A stretch of DNA of 64,000 bases from Engraulis encrasicolus (lineage: Eukaryota > Chordata > Actinopteri > Clupeiformes > Engraulidae). Both the position numbers and the translations under genes were made by a program. The notes below the pieces were generated by a model. The model had not been told where the DNA came from. It saw nothing but the letters and a program-made list of their open reading frames with translations, and ran no database searches. The stretch covers positions 31,756,734 through 31,820,733 of the forward strand of contig NC_085871.1 in the NCBI RefSeq assembly GCF_034702125.1, given 5' to 3'. Position 1 is the stretch's first letter. Each line of letters opens with the position of its first letter. Shown piece by piece: positions 23,340 through 35,162 of the stretch.

Positions 23340-23775
23340 GCCCCTTGGTAGCTGATTATACATAAGGTTTTGGGATAGGTGCCCTCTGGTGCCCACTTTG
23401 TATATAGCATATAGCTTACCCTTCACTTTTGTATGTGACCCCCCCCCCCCCGGTTAGTTTGAAACGTCGTGCCATTAAATATTTGGGAGCATTTAACAGT
23501 GTTGTGGACCTTTATTTTCTTTACAGCTCAATTAAGGCTCACAGTTATTCCATCGACCAAAGATGCACAGCCACTATTGCAGCAGCATAAGTGTGGCCTG
23601 TTAAAACTCTTGAACATGCTTGAGTGATGGAAGTAGTCCCAACTCTTGAACGGTTGAAAAGGGAGAATAGCATCTTCAAAGAGGCTGAAGTGCTGTTGCA
23701 GGTTTGCTATCCCTCAGCTACTGGAAGAGCAAGCTGCTCCTTTCTCTTGCCGTTGGCAAATTTGTGTAGCGTGCC
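23340..23775. other. Intergenic, no gene seen
   Basis: Holds a short C homopolymer at 23440-23451. No credible frame. Confidence 0.4.
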
Positions 23776-23781
23776 TGTCTG

Positions 23782-23786
23782 TGTCT

Positions 23787-23882
<96 letters not shown>
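23782..23882. repeat. (GT)n microsatellite
   Basis: TGTC-rich start then about 45 GT units. Confidence 0.97.
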
Positions 23883-23883
<1 letters not shown>

Positions 23884-24438
23884 CTGTGTGTGAATGTCCA
23901 TGGGAGTATGTGATGGTGGGAGTGTGTAAGAAAGAGATTCTCAAGTCCACTTCCCTGGCTTAAGTTATGTTTTTACTGCTTTCATCCAAGCACTAACCTT
24001 GCCTAAATACCCCCACAAGCTGTTTTGGGTTTAAATCGTTACGAGTGGGATAGGACACCACAAAGTTAACAACAAGATATTCACAAAGTTGTTCTTTTGT
24101 TTTATTTTAATTATTTTTAAAAATGATTTTATTTAATTTTTTAACAAGGACTACTGTATTACTTCAGTGAATGACCAGGAAAACTGTCAGTGCCACCATA
24201 CTATTGAAAGGTTGAATATTATAAGTTGATTTCAATTCCAAATCTGGTTTAATCATTTAAGTAGAAGGATTCAGTGGATGTTTTCTTTGGAAGTTGGAAG
24301 TTCACTCTGTAGGGTATTGCGTCATATTCAATCTCAAAGAGGTGACATCACCTCTATCAGGTGTAATTAATGACTAGAATATTTAACATTATGTTTTATG
24401 CTGTGAACTCCAGATACTGTAGAATTACTCAAACCGCA

Positions 24439-24772
24439 CGATCACACCGCCGGCGTTTAACGCGTGCAAAGATGCAGAAATAATTGACTTTGTATGGGAG
24501 AGCAGGTGGCAGAAGCGTTAAAAGCCGCAAAAGCGTTTCTAGAGACGAGGGCATCAAAAGCGGCAAAAGTCGAACTTCATTTAAAAATATGTAATAAGCT
24601 TGGCGCCAGCCAATGGATTGTTCACATTTTTCTAAACGCGAGGTTCGGTTGGTAGAGATTCCTGGTCAAACGCTTCAGGTTGAATCTTTTACCGCGTTCA
24701 ACGTTCCTGGCCTGTGCTTTCCAGGCAGGAGTCAGCAGCGTTCTAGCTCTTTCAACACCGGCGGTGTGATCG
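24439..24772. mobile_element. 334-bp MITE with CGATCACACCGCCGG ends
   Basis: CGATCACACCGCCGGCG at the left end is inverted as CACCGGCGGTGTGATCG at the right end (16 of 17 bases). The interior is CpG-rich, unlike its AT-rich flanks, and holds GCGTTAAAAGC and GCGGCAAAAG repeats. No transposase. The target duplication is not clear, so the superfamily is open. Confidence 0.75.
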
Positions 24773-24779
24773 CAGCAAA

Positions 24780-25175
24780 AGACACACAAGAGATACCCAG
24801 CCGGTTGGTAGCTTATTAAATCCTGCCCTGTATCTACATAAGATGTATCCTCCAGCTGAACTCTCTCCCACCTTTGCCGAAATCAATGTGACGAATCAAT
24901 GATGCATCAACGATTGTCATTTGAGCAGGTTCTAAGACGGTGTGTATTTAAATATAATCCTTGCATACCCTCTCAAATTATTGAACTTTCTTTGATTATA
25001 TAGGAGGTTTTTGAGTAATTATGTGCAGCTTTATATAGAAGTAGTAGGGCAAGTTGTCAGTCTTGGGTCTTTGAATGTCACATTTCTCAATTAAGCTCTT
25101 TGTATTACAATAAATTCTGCTCTGTCAGTTGGTATCCAGCAGTGATTCAAAATAATAAGCTGTTTGGTTACTGAG
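24780..25175. other. Intergenic, no gene seen
   Basis: AT-rich sequence between the MITE and the TG tracts. No coding or RNA signal recognised. Confidence 0.4.
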
Positions 25176-25177
25176 AG

Positions 25178-25578
<401 letters not shown>

Positions 25579-25707
25579 CTGTCCGTGCCACTTTGCGATT
25601 TAAGAGGCAGCAGCTCATTTTACCTGGCTAGACAACAAGCTCCCACGGGAGCCCTCCCTCTTGCCCGCTGATGAAAGCTACAGCCGAGCCAGAGAGACTT
25701 GTCGCTA

Positions 25708-25732
25708 AACACACACACACACAGGCACGCAG

Positions 25733-25786
<54 letters not shown>

Positions 25787-25899
25787 ACTCTCTCTCTCTT
25801 TCTGTCTCTCTTTCTCACTTTCTCTCTCTTTCTGTCTCTCTCTCACACACACACACACAAACATACACACACGCATGCACACACACACGCCCGAACGCA

Positions 25900-25930
<31 letters not shown>

Positions 25931-26069
25931 CGTCAACCTAAATGGCTGTACAAAGCAGCCTTTCAAACGTGGTTCCAGTGGGGTGTTCAGTAATGAGGAA
26001 TAAAAAGAGAGCCAATCTTTGAATATCATGGCACTGGGCCGGAGATGTAAGCTCTCTCACACACACACA

Positions 26070-26144
<75 letters not shown>
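25708..26144. repeat. (CT)n and (CA)n microsatellite cluster
   Basis: CT tract 25735-25846 with TTTCTCAC interruptions, CA-rich 25843-25930, then a (CA)n tract 26055-26144. The intervening 110 bp are unique. Confidence 0.97.
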
Positions 26145-26145
<1 letters not shown>

Positions 26146-26325
26146 GCAATGTGTGTATACAATGGCAGTGGACCTGTGGTTGAGTCTGTCAAGAGACCTT
26201 GGAGACGGTGCCTACATTTGCAAGTACACAAGGTATGTGCACTGGGAGGCCTACTTACAATGTAGCCACGGGCAGATACAGCAAAATTAAAGACTAGAAG
26301 AATATTCACCTTTTTTTCTGCTAGG

Positions 26326-26420
26326 GCAGGAGTGTCAAACACATTTTGGTTCAGGGGGCGCATACAACCCATGTGATCTCATGCGGGCCGCACAAGTAAC
26401 ATCATCATGAAAAAAACCTT
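26326..26420 (+). mobile_element. hAT (Charlie-like) end fragment
   Basis: Starts CAGGAGTGTCAAACACATTT and continues with a GGTTCAGGGGGCGCATAC stretch and a GATCTCATGCGGGCCGCAC stretch. This matches the well-known CAGGGGTGTCAAACTCAT hAT end followed by a GGGCCG-rich subterminal part. The other end was not identified. Confidence 0.6.
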
Positions 26421-26897
26421 AAAGCACAGGATTTTGTTTTCCAATTCTTCTCTTCTTTTATGATTCCTAAGTTCATCAGCAAACATGTTGCCTGAACTCA
26501 GAAGACATAATGTTTATTGACATTTGTTTTCTATATCATTATATCACAGGTCACATTATTAAAGCACTTCCAAATCAATGTCTTCATTAATGTACGAATG
26601 CTTTGTCAATACCATGCTAAAGAAACGTGAATTTATGATTACAGTACTGTAACACGGAGATGTTGGTTAAAAAAAAATCAATAATACCAAAGCCAAGAGT
26701 ACAGTGGCTGTTATAAAAGAGTGTGTGGGAGGTGAACATGTTAAGGCTTTAAATATTAAATTAATCATGTTCAATGATGTATCATTGATTTGTAATGTAC
26801 ATATGTAATTGGGAGGTCTGGAACACAATCATGTCCAATAAGACATGCTGAAGATCCCATTGAATATCGACTGAATATGAAAAGCATATACGTACCA

Positions 26898-27082
26898 GTG
26901 ATTCTCAACCAGGGGTAGGCATAACACTAAGGTTACGCGAAGACACTGCAAGAATGTAGTGTATGTACCATAGTTACACTGGCATGGAGTAAGAGATATA
27001 AATAATGAGTGAGGGGGTACTCATGGTATGACAAAAAGTTGTAGGGGTTACACAACACAAAATATGGTTGTGAAACAATGGT
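26898..27082. mobile_element. hAT-like MITE, diverged
   Basis: Left end CAGTGATTCTCAACCAGGGG and right end GGTTGTGAAACAATG are imperfect inverted repeats of the CAGTGNTTCTCAACC type. The flanks do not give a clear 8-bp duplication. It resembles the better preserved copy at 42844-43039, sharing GGGGTA near the left end and GGGGGTACTCATGGTA(T/C) in the interior. Confidence 0.6.
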
Positions 27083-27388
27083 ATACACTATTTCTAATAT
27101 TATTTAGAATATGATATGAATATGGATATGAAAATGGATAGTGCATCATTTCTACGTAATCAGTTGCAGGGCAATTTCACACAGGACCTGCAGGGAAAAA
27201 CACTGATAGGGCCCCCTAAAATGCTCGCTAAGGTCACATGGGCCCCCACCACCATTACCACCTAGTGCTAATCTCTGGCCATAATACTGTTTGGTGTTCT
27301 TTTCTTTCTCTCCATTTTCTTTTTCAAATAAACTTTTTTCCCTATTTTTTCTATTGTATAATTCAATGCATCTCGTTCAACAGCTTGT

Positions 27389-28457
27389 CAGTCCCTCCAG
27401 GATTTTTCACTGGGATTTTGTGATTTTGCGGTCAAAATGTCTGATTTTGTGGCGGCATTTTCTCATTTTTTGCAAAGATTTTACGCCCCTTTCTGGGTTT
27501 TTTGTAACTGAAAACCACAATCAGTCTAAGCAGGCTTAAGACAAAAGAGAGAGAGATTCAGAAACACACTTCCTTTTAATTTTCTGTAGAAACCCCAACA
27601 CAAATTACATTTACAAAAGTTACATTTGGCCATGGGGTAATTCAGGTGGAAATATCCCGGATTTTTCACATTATCAAAAAACACCGTCGGTCCAGCTATT
27701 TATAGGCTACCCACGTCCCTGTCCAACGAGCCACACCCCCTCTTGAAGAGAGAGACGAGGGTCTTGCTTATCAAGCTACCTGCCAGAAGACGGTAGGCTA
27801 TGCCAGATACCACTAAGAATTGAAGTTCCTTGAAAATATGAGCTATCAACCTCGAGCTCCGTAGCGCTTGTGCGCCCACTCTTTTCCTCAGAAACCGTCA
27901 GTTCATGCAACGCATAACACAGCCTCGGAACAGCGATTCATGCGATTAACCATCACAACCTGTACCAGCACAAAGTTTTGCACGAACAGACAACTTGTGC
28001 GACGAAACAACAAGAAGAAACGCATTACGCTCATTTCATAGTTTTGTTTTCATTGCATTGTTTCTCCACGCTGTAAAACGTGTGCTGAGGGATTTTAGAC
28101 AGGATCTGTCTTTGCACGCGCGCTGTTGTGAAAAGCAGAGTGTAACGCACCGTCCGATCTGTCTCTGTCATCCCGTTGACTGTCAAAATTTGGCCTTTAG
28201 AAAATGTCCCGGACTTTGGCTTAAAATATAGGATTTTTTCCCGGATTTTGGGAGCTCAAAGTTGACAGGTATGCATGCTGGATGCCAGCTGCCTATAAAC
28301 TCCTAAACTAAACACAGAATGTTGAAGGGGACAAACGGGAACATTTGCGGTAAAATGCGGCTTTACAGGAATTAGTGGCATCGTGAAATTATGCGGAATA
28401 TCATTGAATTTGCATGAATCCACGCGATCGCTGAATCGCGAAAAACTGGAGGGACTG
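27389..28457. mobile_element. 1.07-kb DNA transposon with 6-bp target duplication
   Basis: Ends are CAGTCCCTCCAGGATTTTT and AAAAACTGGAGGGACTG, inverted with one mismatch across the first dozen bases. GCTTGT lies outside both ends (27383-27388, 28458-28463). Subterminal parts hold GATTTTGCGGTC and CGCGATCGCTGAATCGCG palindromes. No transposase frame, so non-autonomous. A 6-bp target duplication excludes Tc1 (TA) and does not fit hAT (8 bp). Superfamily not assigned. Confidence 0.8.
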
Positions 28458-28671
28458 GCTTGTGTCTTCACAGTTTAAATGTTAACAAGCTCATGTTTTA
28501 ATGGTTTAATTTGTGAAGACTACAGGGTGTGATGACCTACTGATGTATCGGTAACACTTTACGGGGATACACTCACAAAAAGCACATTATTAACAGTCTG
28601 ACCCACAAACGTCTATATTACCAAAAGAAAATAAAGAAAGGAGAAAAAGAAGAACATTTTCCTCTTCGCAT

Positions 28672-28703
28672 ATGTGTGTGTGCGTGCGTGCGTGCGTGCG
28701 TGT

Positions 28704-28735
<32 letters not shown>

Positions 28736-28736
28736 A
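28672..28736. repeat. TG/CGTG microsatellite
   Basis: Mixed TGTG and CGTG units, about 65 bp. Confidence 0.9.
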
Positions 28737-29123
28737 TTATTCTGCATGTGTGTGTGCTCATTCTGCTTCATTTTCCTCATTGCTCTCAGGGGAGTATTAC
28801 TGACTCTAACATCTAGCAAACGACTAAATCTTGAGAGCATGGAAAAGCTTTGTCGAGGTGTCCATGCTTACGGGAATAGGACTGACATCTATAATGTAAT
28901 GATTGGTTCAGTTTCCAAGGTCAGGTGAGGTTAGTGGTACAAGGTTTAGCACACTATAGTAGGTCATGATAACATTAAAGAAGATCTTAGAGCTCAAAAT
29001 AATGTGTTTGGACTTTTAAGGAACTTTCCACCATATTTCGAAATATGCTTATTTTGTACTGTCCCTCAAGATAAATAATTGATCTTGGTCAATGATACAT
29101 GTTGATAAGTAATAGCCTATTAA

Positions 29124-29453
29124 AGGAATATGCCACTATTTTGGGACTTAATACAGTTAAAATGGCTAGGGTTTATAAAGGTGGTAAAGTGTCTTATTTT
29201 TCATGTAAGCCGTTGTCTTGCTTTAAGACAAGTTAAAAGAGGGAGCATGTCGCTAAGCTAGTGAAAGTCAATGCATTCGTGTAGCATGCTACAGTGATCC
29301 ATTGACTTTTACTAGCTTAGCTACATACTCCCTCTTTTAACTTGTCCTACATCAAGACAATGCTTAACATGAAAAATGAGACACTTCACCACCTTTATAA
29401 ACCCCAGCCAACGATTTTAACTGTATTAAGCCCCACAATAGTGGCATCCCCCT
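29124..29453. mobile_element. Long-armed MITE flanked by TTAA
   Basis: Left arm 29124-about 29275 and right arm about 29300-29453 are imperfect inverted repeats for most of their length. Shared blocks include TGCCACTATT.TGGG, CTTAATACAGTTAAAAT, GGTTTATAAAGGTGG, ACAAGTTAAAAGAGGGAG and AGCTTAGC/GCTAAGCT. TTAA is present on both sides (29120-29123, 29454-29457), fitting a TTAA-targeting superfamily such as Kolobok or piggyBac. Confidence 0.85.
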
Positions 29454-29469
29454 TTAACAGAACCTGTGA

Positions 29470-30640
29470 ATGGCTGGAAAAATAGTAGATAGTTAAAACT
29501 GTTCGTTCAACAGAATACATCCTGGAAGTACGCAAAAGTGTGTACAGTACAGTACGTAGTGCATTGTGCGCTAAATCTGACTCTCAAGTAGCGCATTCAG
29601 TCCGACTGAGAACCGTGCTGGAGCCCGTTCCCGCGAGAAGGGTCCAGCTGCAGTAAAACAGTTCCACCCTTAATGCAAGCACGCCCATGGGCGTTCCCGG
29701 CATTTGCCGTATTGGCCAATCGTGAAGGGATACTGCATGATGTCATTTTCAAGGCCATTTCCGGATGAAAGACTCCATGTTTTCAAAGATATCCCGTGCA
29801 AATTGTTATCTTCCAGAGAAACGTTTCACTGAACATTCCACTGACATAATATTCTCAACAATTTATGTAAGAAAGTGAGCTAAATCACACGTTTTCTAAT
29901 CCCAATATGTATTTTGCTTTGTCTTCCCGTACCTCGGACATTGTAGCCTACTGTTTAGGACTCGTGTCGCTATGCACACATTTGTCATAACGTATCAGGT
30001 CGCCAAAATGCTTTGATTTCAACACGACAACGTTGACACATTGACAGTAAATACTGTATATATTGCCTAAATATATACTGTCAATGCGTTGGCATTACCT
30101 TACCTAGCTGTGTGTATCGAGGTCACTGTTAACACTGGGAAGGCTATATGATTAAACCACAGATTTTTATAAGGGCTGTGATTAAACATCCTTTCCAGGA
30201 TATTAACACACCCCGACAAATAATAATAATTAAAAAACCCTTTTAGGCGAGGTTGTTCACTTGGTAAGACATGATATAGGCTACTTAGAAAAGTTGTACA
30301 ATGTACATCAGCAACACATTCCCGACTTTTTGAAGTAATGAGTGTCACCTCACCACAGTTATGTGGCCAGCTTGAAAAGAGCAGATATTAATGAAAAAAT
30401 ATATGAAATAGTATTTGAAATAGCAATAGGCTATCTGTTTGTTTTATTGGAGAAAAACGATTTCTTCATTACCATAGGCCTACCATACTCCATGTCTGTC
30501 TGTGATTTAGGAGTGACCACACCATTGAAGCTTACCTCTTTATCCAGGAGAGGTTCCAGATTGGCCTGTCTTAATTCAAAGGCCATCAGAAAACAGAGAA
30601 AAAAATTCCTATCATCATAACCAGTGTTTGTGCATACATA
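29470..30640. other. Intergenic, no gene seen
   Basis: Mixed DNA including a small hairpin around ATTGACAGTAAATACTGTAT / ATATATACTGTCAAT (30041-30087). No coding frame recognised. Confidence 0.4.
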
Positions 30641-30642
30641 AT

Positions 30643-30810
30643 CAGGGCCGCTGACAGCTTTGGCTTTGCCCAGGACAAAGTCATCTGAAAGGGCCCCCCA
30701 CTCAATACATAGACTACATACAATGTAATGAGGACCCATTCCTGGACCCCTCGTCTCACTGGGCCCAGGTCAACGGACCCCTTTGTCCCCCCTATCAGCT
30801 TCCCTGCATG
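30643..30810. mobile_element. Dispersed repeat copy 1 (CAGGGCCGCTGACAGC family)
   Basis: Starts CAGGGCCGCTGACAGCTTTG and shares with 57232-57392 the blocks CAGGACAAAGTC.TCTGAAAGG, GCCCCCCA, AGGACCCA.T.CTGG, and AGCTTCCCTGCAT. The CAGGGCCG start is typical of hAT-derived repeats. Both copies end near GCTTCCCTGCAT without a clear inverted partner. Confidence 0.7.
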
Positions 30811-31339
30811 TAGGCCACATACATTGCTGAAAGAAGTGAACGAGACAGGAATGAAATGTGAATTTATTTCTGTTTACTTTTACACTATGAAGTGTGAACG
30901 GTCACCTCTCCCTCTCCTCTTATTCAGAGTGCATAAAACAGCACTCAACTGTGTGGTCTGTTGATAGCCTGTGTAGTACAGTAGATTAGACTCCATTTTT
31001 TGACAAAAATCTATGGAGGGTTAACACAAAGTTTGAAATTGTGTTTGACCAGTCTCCAATGTGCATTTAACTAATAACTAAAAATAAGGCATTGGCATTA
31101 AATACAGACTGATACATACTATAAATACACTCACACAGACACCCAAACAGTGTGCAATAATAAGATTAACATACTGATGGACAATAAATACACAAACACA
31201 GTGGACACACACACACGGCAGGAGGAGTTCATACAGGTGATGTGAAGATGCTGTATACAAGGTGCAATGAGTAAAGTGTAAGTGGCATGGTGAAAGAAGT
31301 GTTCATGGAATATTCTCCCGTGTCCTTGGTTATTCATGT

Positions 31340-31700
31340 GGTTTTCTTCAGTGCGTTGAGGAGTCTGATGGCTTGTGGAAAGAAGCCGTTTCCCAGTGTG
31401 CTTTTGCAGCACTGCATGCTGGGCTAGTGCTTCCCTGATGGTAGTAGGGAGAACAGGTAGGGGTGACCTTATGAGCTTTTCTGCTGTCCTCACCACTCTC
31501 TGTACTGCCTTCTAGTCTTCAGCTTGACGGCTGCCATGCCAGACAGAGAGGCTGCTGGTCAGGATGCTCTCAATGACACCCCTGTAGAAGGTGGTGAGTG
31601 CCGTTGTGGGAAGGTCGGCTCTTCTCTCATCCTTCGCAGGAAGTGGAGTAGTGTCTGTGCCTTTTTGAGATGGTGGAGCCATGTGGTGCAGTTGGCAGAG
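31340..31700 (-). mobile_element. LINE 3' end, RT C-terminal fragment
   Basis: Translated on the minus strand, the segment gives LHHLKKAQTLLHFLRRMREE, then (other frame) FYRGVIESILTSSLSVWHGS, a stop, KAVQRVVRTAEKLIRSPLP and, after another frameshift, FPQAIRLLN. This is the conserved tail of fish L2/Rex-like LINE reverse transcriptases (FYRGTIES..., LQRVV.TA..., FFP.AIRLLN). It is 5'-truncated and frameshifted, thus dead. Confidence 0.75.
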
Positions 31701-32015
31701 GAGGAGCGGCACAGTGGTTGGTGCTGGGTTGATCAGGTTCAGATACGAAGTTGCTGGCGTCATCAGCCCTCCCTCTGAAAACTGGCTCTGTGCCTGTCAA
31801 AAAAAGGCATGTTAATGTTATGAATGACAATTAAGACAAAAACAACCACCCCCTATCTACCTACAGAAGGACATGACGTGAGCACGTGCATATGCTTGTG
31901 CACATGCCCCCCCACACACTGCTACTGTCTTAAAGTTTGGTGCACGTGCATGCATGCACGCCTATTCTCCCCCCTTTGCCTCAAGTCAAGTGTGCATTTT
32001 AGAGGTTGTCCTCAC

Positions 32016-32184
32016 CTGCACATGTGTGAAGAGCAGGAAGATTGGAGGTTGAGGATGAAGAGGCAGGGCAGGAGGTTCTCCTTGTGAGCGGCCCTGGTCC
32101 TGATGCTGATTGCCCATCACCATGCTGTGGCTCATCAAACTCATTACCGGCATATCAATGCTGAACAGGAACGACTGCTTCCAT
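32016..32184 (-). other. Candidate minus-strand exon, copy 1
   Basis: On the minus strand the block begins after CGTGCAG and ends before GTGAG, as an exon would. It encodes MVMGNQHQDQ..., then HPQPPIFLLFTHVQ. A related block at 43565-43685 encodes MMVMDQDSSGPPDWQLPPQP then PFLSFTHVQ. The pair and their shared flanks (CCTGCACATGTGTGAAG) show a direct duplication. Whether it is a host exon, an old retrocopy or a repeat is open. No known family recognised. Confidence 0.3.
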
Positions 32185-32598
32185 CTGCACGCATGCACAC
32201 AAACACACACACACACGAGAGGGATACATAGAATACACTACATAAAAATCACACCCATCATTTTAATGCAGAACACCAGGCTGAAGAGATACACAGCTTC
32301 TGGCCTGTGCAGGGATCACTACAGTGCCAGTGTTTTGTACACTCGCCTCCAAAAGAGTTGTCGCCTATCCATCTGTTTGGAATAACAGCTAATAACCTGA
32401 CTTTCAATTAATCACTTGGCTTCAGAAGTCACTCATATGAAAGCTACAACCCTCTCGAATGAAAATGTATGTACAAAAATAAATTTCATGCACCAAAGAC
32501 AGATTGACCCTTTTCAAAAAAGTTTTAGAAATACCAAGGCACTCATCTTCTTTGTAATTAAAATGCCTTTATTTTGTTGGGCATAGCATGATTAAAAT

Positions 32599-32637
32599 AC
32601 TTCGACGCGTTTCGGCATGAAGCCTTCGTCAGGAAGT
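32599..32637 (-). ncRNA. Hammerhead-ribozyme-like motif, minus PLE copy
   Basis: Exact inverted counterpart of 39014-39052, with the same core CTGACGA, GAAA and GTC and stem I ACTTC/GAAGT. It lies in the 3' non-coding part of the minus-strand PLE. See the plus copy for the pairing. Confidence 0.55.
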
Positions 32638-32888
32638 GTGCAGTTTCTTCTGTGACAAACAGACATAATTAAAAGACATCATGAGTGTTCTCAGGTGTGC
32701 AGGGTGGGACCAATTAGCCAATGGCTAACCACTCTTTAACAAAGGTGACATACAAAAAACAGAAAAACAACAATATCAATTGTGGGCAGCAGGGGGCCTC
32801 ATTCTACAGTCTCTACAGGTATAATAGAGTATTGGACAGCAAAACAGAAAAAAACATGCATGAAACACATATACTTAAACAGTAGTGT

Positions 32889-35121
32889 TTACAAGAAGTG
32901 GCAGTATTCCATCTCATCATTTAAACCTGGATATTGAGTAGCTTTTAATTTAAAAATCCAGTAGCTCTCTCGCTGATTTAATTGTTTTAATCTATCACCC
33001 CCTCTCATTGTTTGTGGTATATGATCAATACCTATAGCTCTTAAAATAGCTGGGTCACTGTTGTGCTGGTCTTTAAAATGGCGTGCCATTGGATAGTTCT
33101 CATTTTTTGTTCTAATTGCGTACTTGTGTTCTGAGACTCTATCTTGTAACCTACGTTTGGTCCTGCCAATGTAAAAAACATTGCAGAGGGGACATTCCAG
33201 TTTATAAATGACAAATGTTGTTTTACAATTAATAAAATGCCGTATATCATGTGTTCTGTGTCCATGTGTATCTTCAAATGTTTTACTTTTGACTATAGTA
33301 GGGCAATGATTACAATGACCACATTTGTAGCTACCTTGCGGTTTCTTAGACAGCCAAGTGTTCCCAGAGGATGGTGGTAGATAGCTGTGGACAAGTTTGT
33401 CATTTAAAGTAGGGGCCCGTTTAAAGCTGAAAACAGGGGGCTCCTGAAAAACATTATTCAAAGAAGTGTCACACTGTAATAAATTCCAGTTCTTTCTTAT
33501 TATGTTTTTAATGTGATTTGCTTCAGTGCTGAACCTTGTGGAGAAGAAAATTCTCCCAGAACTTTGTCTTGAGTTCCCACTTGTTAACAGGGATTGCCTG
33601 TCTAAGTTCTTTGCTCTGTGTTTAGCACACTGAATGGTTTTCTTTTTGTAACCTCTTTGAATGAATCTATTTTCCATTTCATTTGACTTCACCTCAAAAG
33701 AATCAGTTTCGTCGCAAATTCTTTTCAATCTCTGGAATTGACCGTAGGGTATATTATCCTTTAAATGTCTAGGGTGGAAGCTTTTTGCATGCAAGATAGT
33801 ATTACGTGAAGTAGGCTTTCTATAGATGGTGGAATGTAAGAGACCTTCGTTATCCTTGTATATTTCTAGATCTAGAAAGCTAATGCGTTGTTTGTCATAT
33901 TCCAGAGACAGTTTGATGTTTTTGTTTATGCCATTGAGGTAAGTATGGAAAGACACTAGTTCAGCTTCTGAACCATCCCACAGTAGGAGTACATCATCAA
34001 TATACCTCCCATAGTAGATTATCTTATTTAAATAGGAATTTTTAGTACAGTTAAACACAAAATCATTTTCCCATTTACCCATGTATAAACCCGCATAGGA
34101 AGGACTGTAGCAAGCTCCCATTGCACATCCTTTAGCTTGCTTAAAAAGGCGATCTTGAAGAATAAAGATGTTATTATGTAATGTCCATTTAGTTAATTTT
34201 AAGAGGAAATGTGCAGGGGGAGATTCTGTTTGTAGGTGGTCTTGTAGAAAAAACTCGAGTGCTGCTAGCCCCTCTTCATGCACAATAGAGGTGTATAGTG
34301 ACTCCACATCCATAGTTACTAATAAAGTATCTTGCCCTATGTTACCTAGTTCCTGTATCTTCTTAAGAACAGCCGTAGTGTCTTGTATAAATGCTGGGAG
34401 TTGAGGTAAAATGGGCTTAATGAAGTAATCTATGTATTTTGAAACTGGTTCTGTAAGACTGTCAATCCCAGATATGACTGGTCTCCCTGGGGGATTTTCC
34501 AAATTCTTATGTATCTTTGGGAGAAGGTAAAAAGATGCCAGTTTAGGATGCTCTTTGAAAAGAAATTTACATTCACCATCAGAGATCCAGTCATTTTCTT
34601 TAGCTTCAGTCAGTATGGTTTTTAACTCCATTTTTAAGACCTCTGTAGGGTTGTGTTTCAAAACCTCATAGTACACAGGATCATTCAGTTGTCTGTTTAC
34701 CTCTTTTATGTATTTATCTTTCCCCCCAAACAACCACAGCTCCTCCTTTATCGGCTCTTTTAATTATCAAATCATCATTTTTCATCATCTGTTCAAGAGC
34801 ACAACGTTCCTGTTTTGTTAAATTATAGTACTTGGGTCTATTTTTTCTTTGTTGGTACATTTTATCTACTTCAAAGTCCACTTTCTTGGTAAAGGTACTC
34901 AGAGTAGCATTTGCAGTGACAGGACAAAAAGTAGACCTGGGTTTGAAGGGGGTTCCTTGCGTAGTTGTGCTAACAGAGTCAATATGAGTCTTTGAAGTTT
35001 GACTGTTCATACTGTACCAGGCTTTAAGGTGCAAGTTTCTGTAGAACCTGTAGAGGTCAATCTTGGTGTCGAATTCTCTGGATGAGTAAGTTGGAGCAAA
35101 AGTCAAGCCCTTTGATAGCAC
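32889..35121 (-). pseudogene. PLE RT-GIY-YIG polyprotein, frameshifted (minus copy)
   Basis: Same protein as 36530-38701, but interrupted by one extra G: six Gs on the minus strand near 34726-34731 against five in the plus copy (WGKDKY region). The result is a 135-codon 5' part (35121-34714) and a 614-codon 3' part (34733-32889). The C-terminus is complete, ending KLKATQYPGLNDEMEYCHFL, unlike the plus copy. RT motifs, the Cys-rich linker CGHCNHCP and the GIY-YIG domain (IYKLECPLCNVFYIGRTKRR) are intact in the 3' part. Residue changes from the plus copy are few, for example RC for RG before ALEQM and NC for NS. Confidence 0.93.
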
Positions 35122-35162
35122 ATCTATGCAGTTTTCTGAAAGAGGTTTTCCTGAGATGTTGA

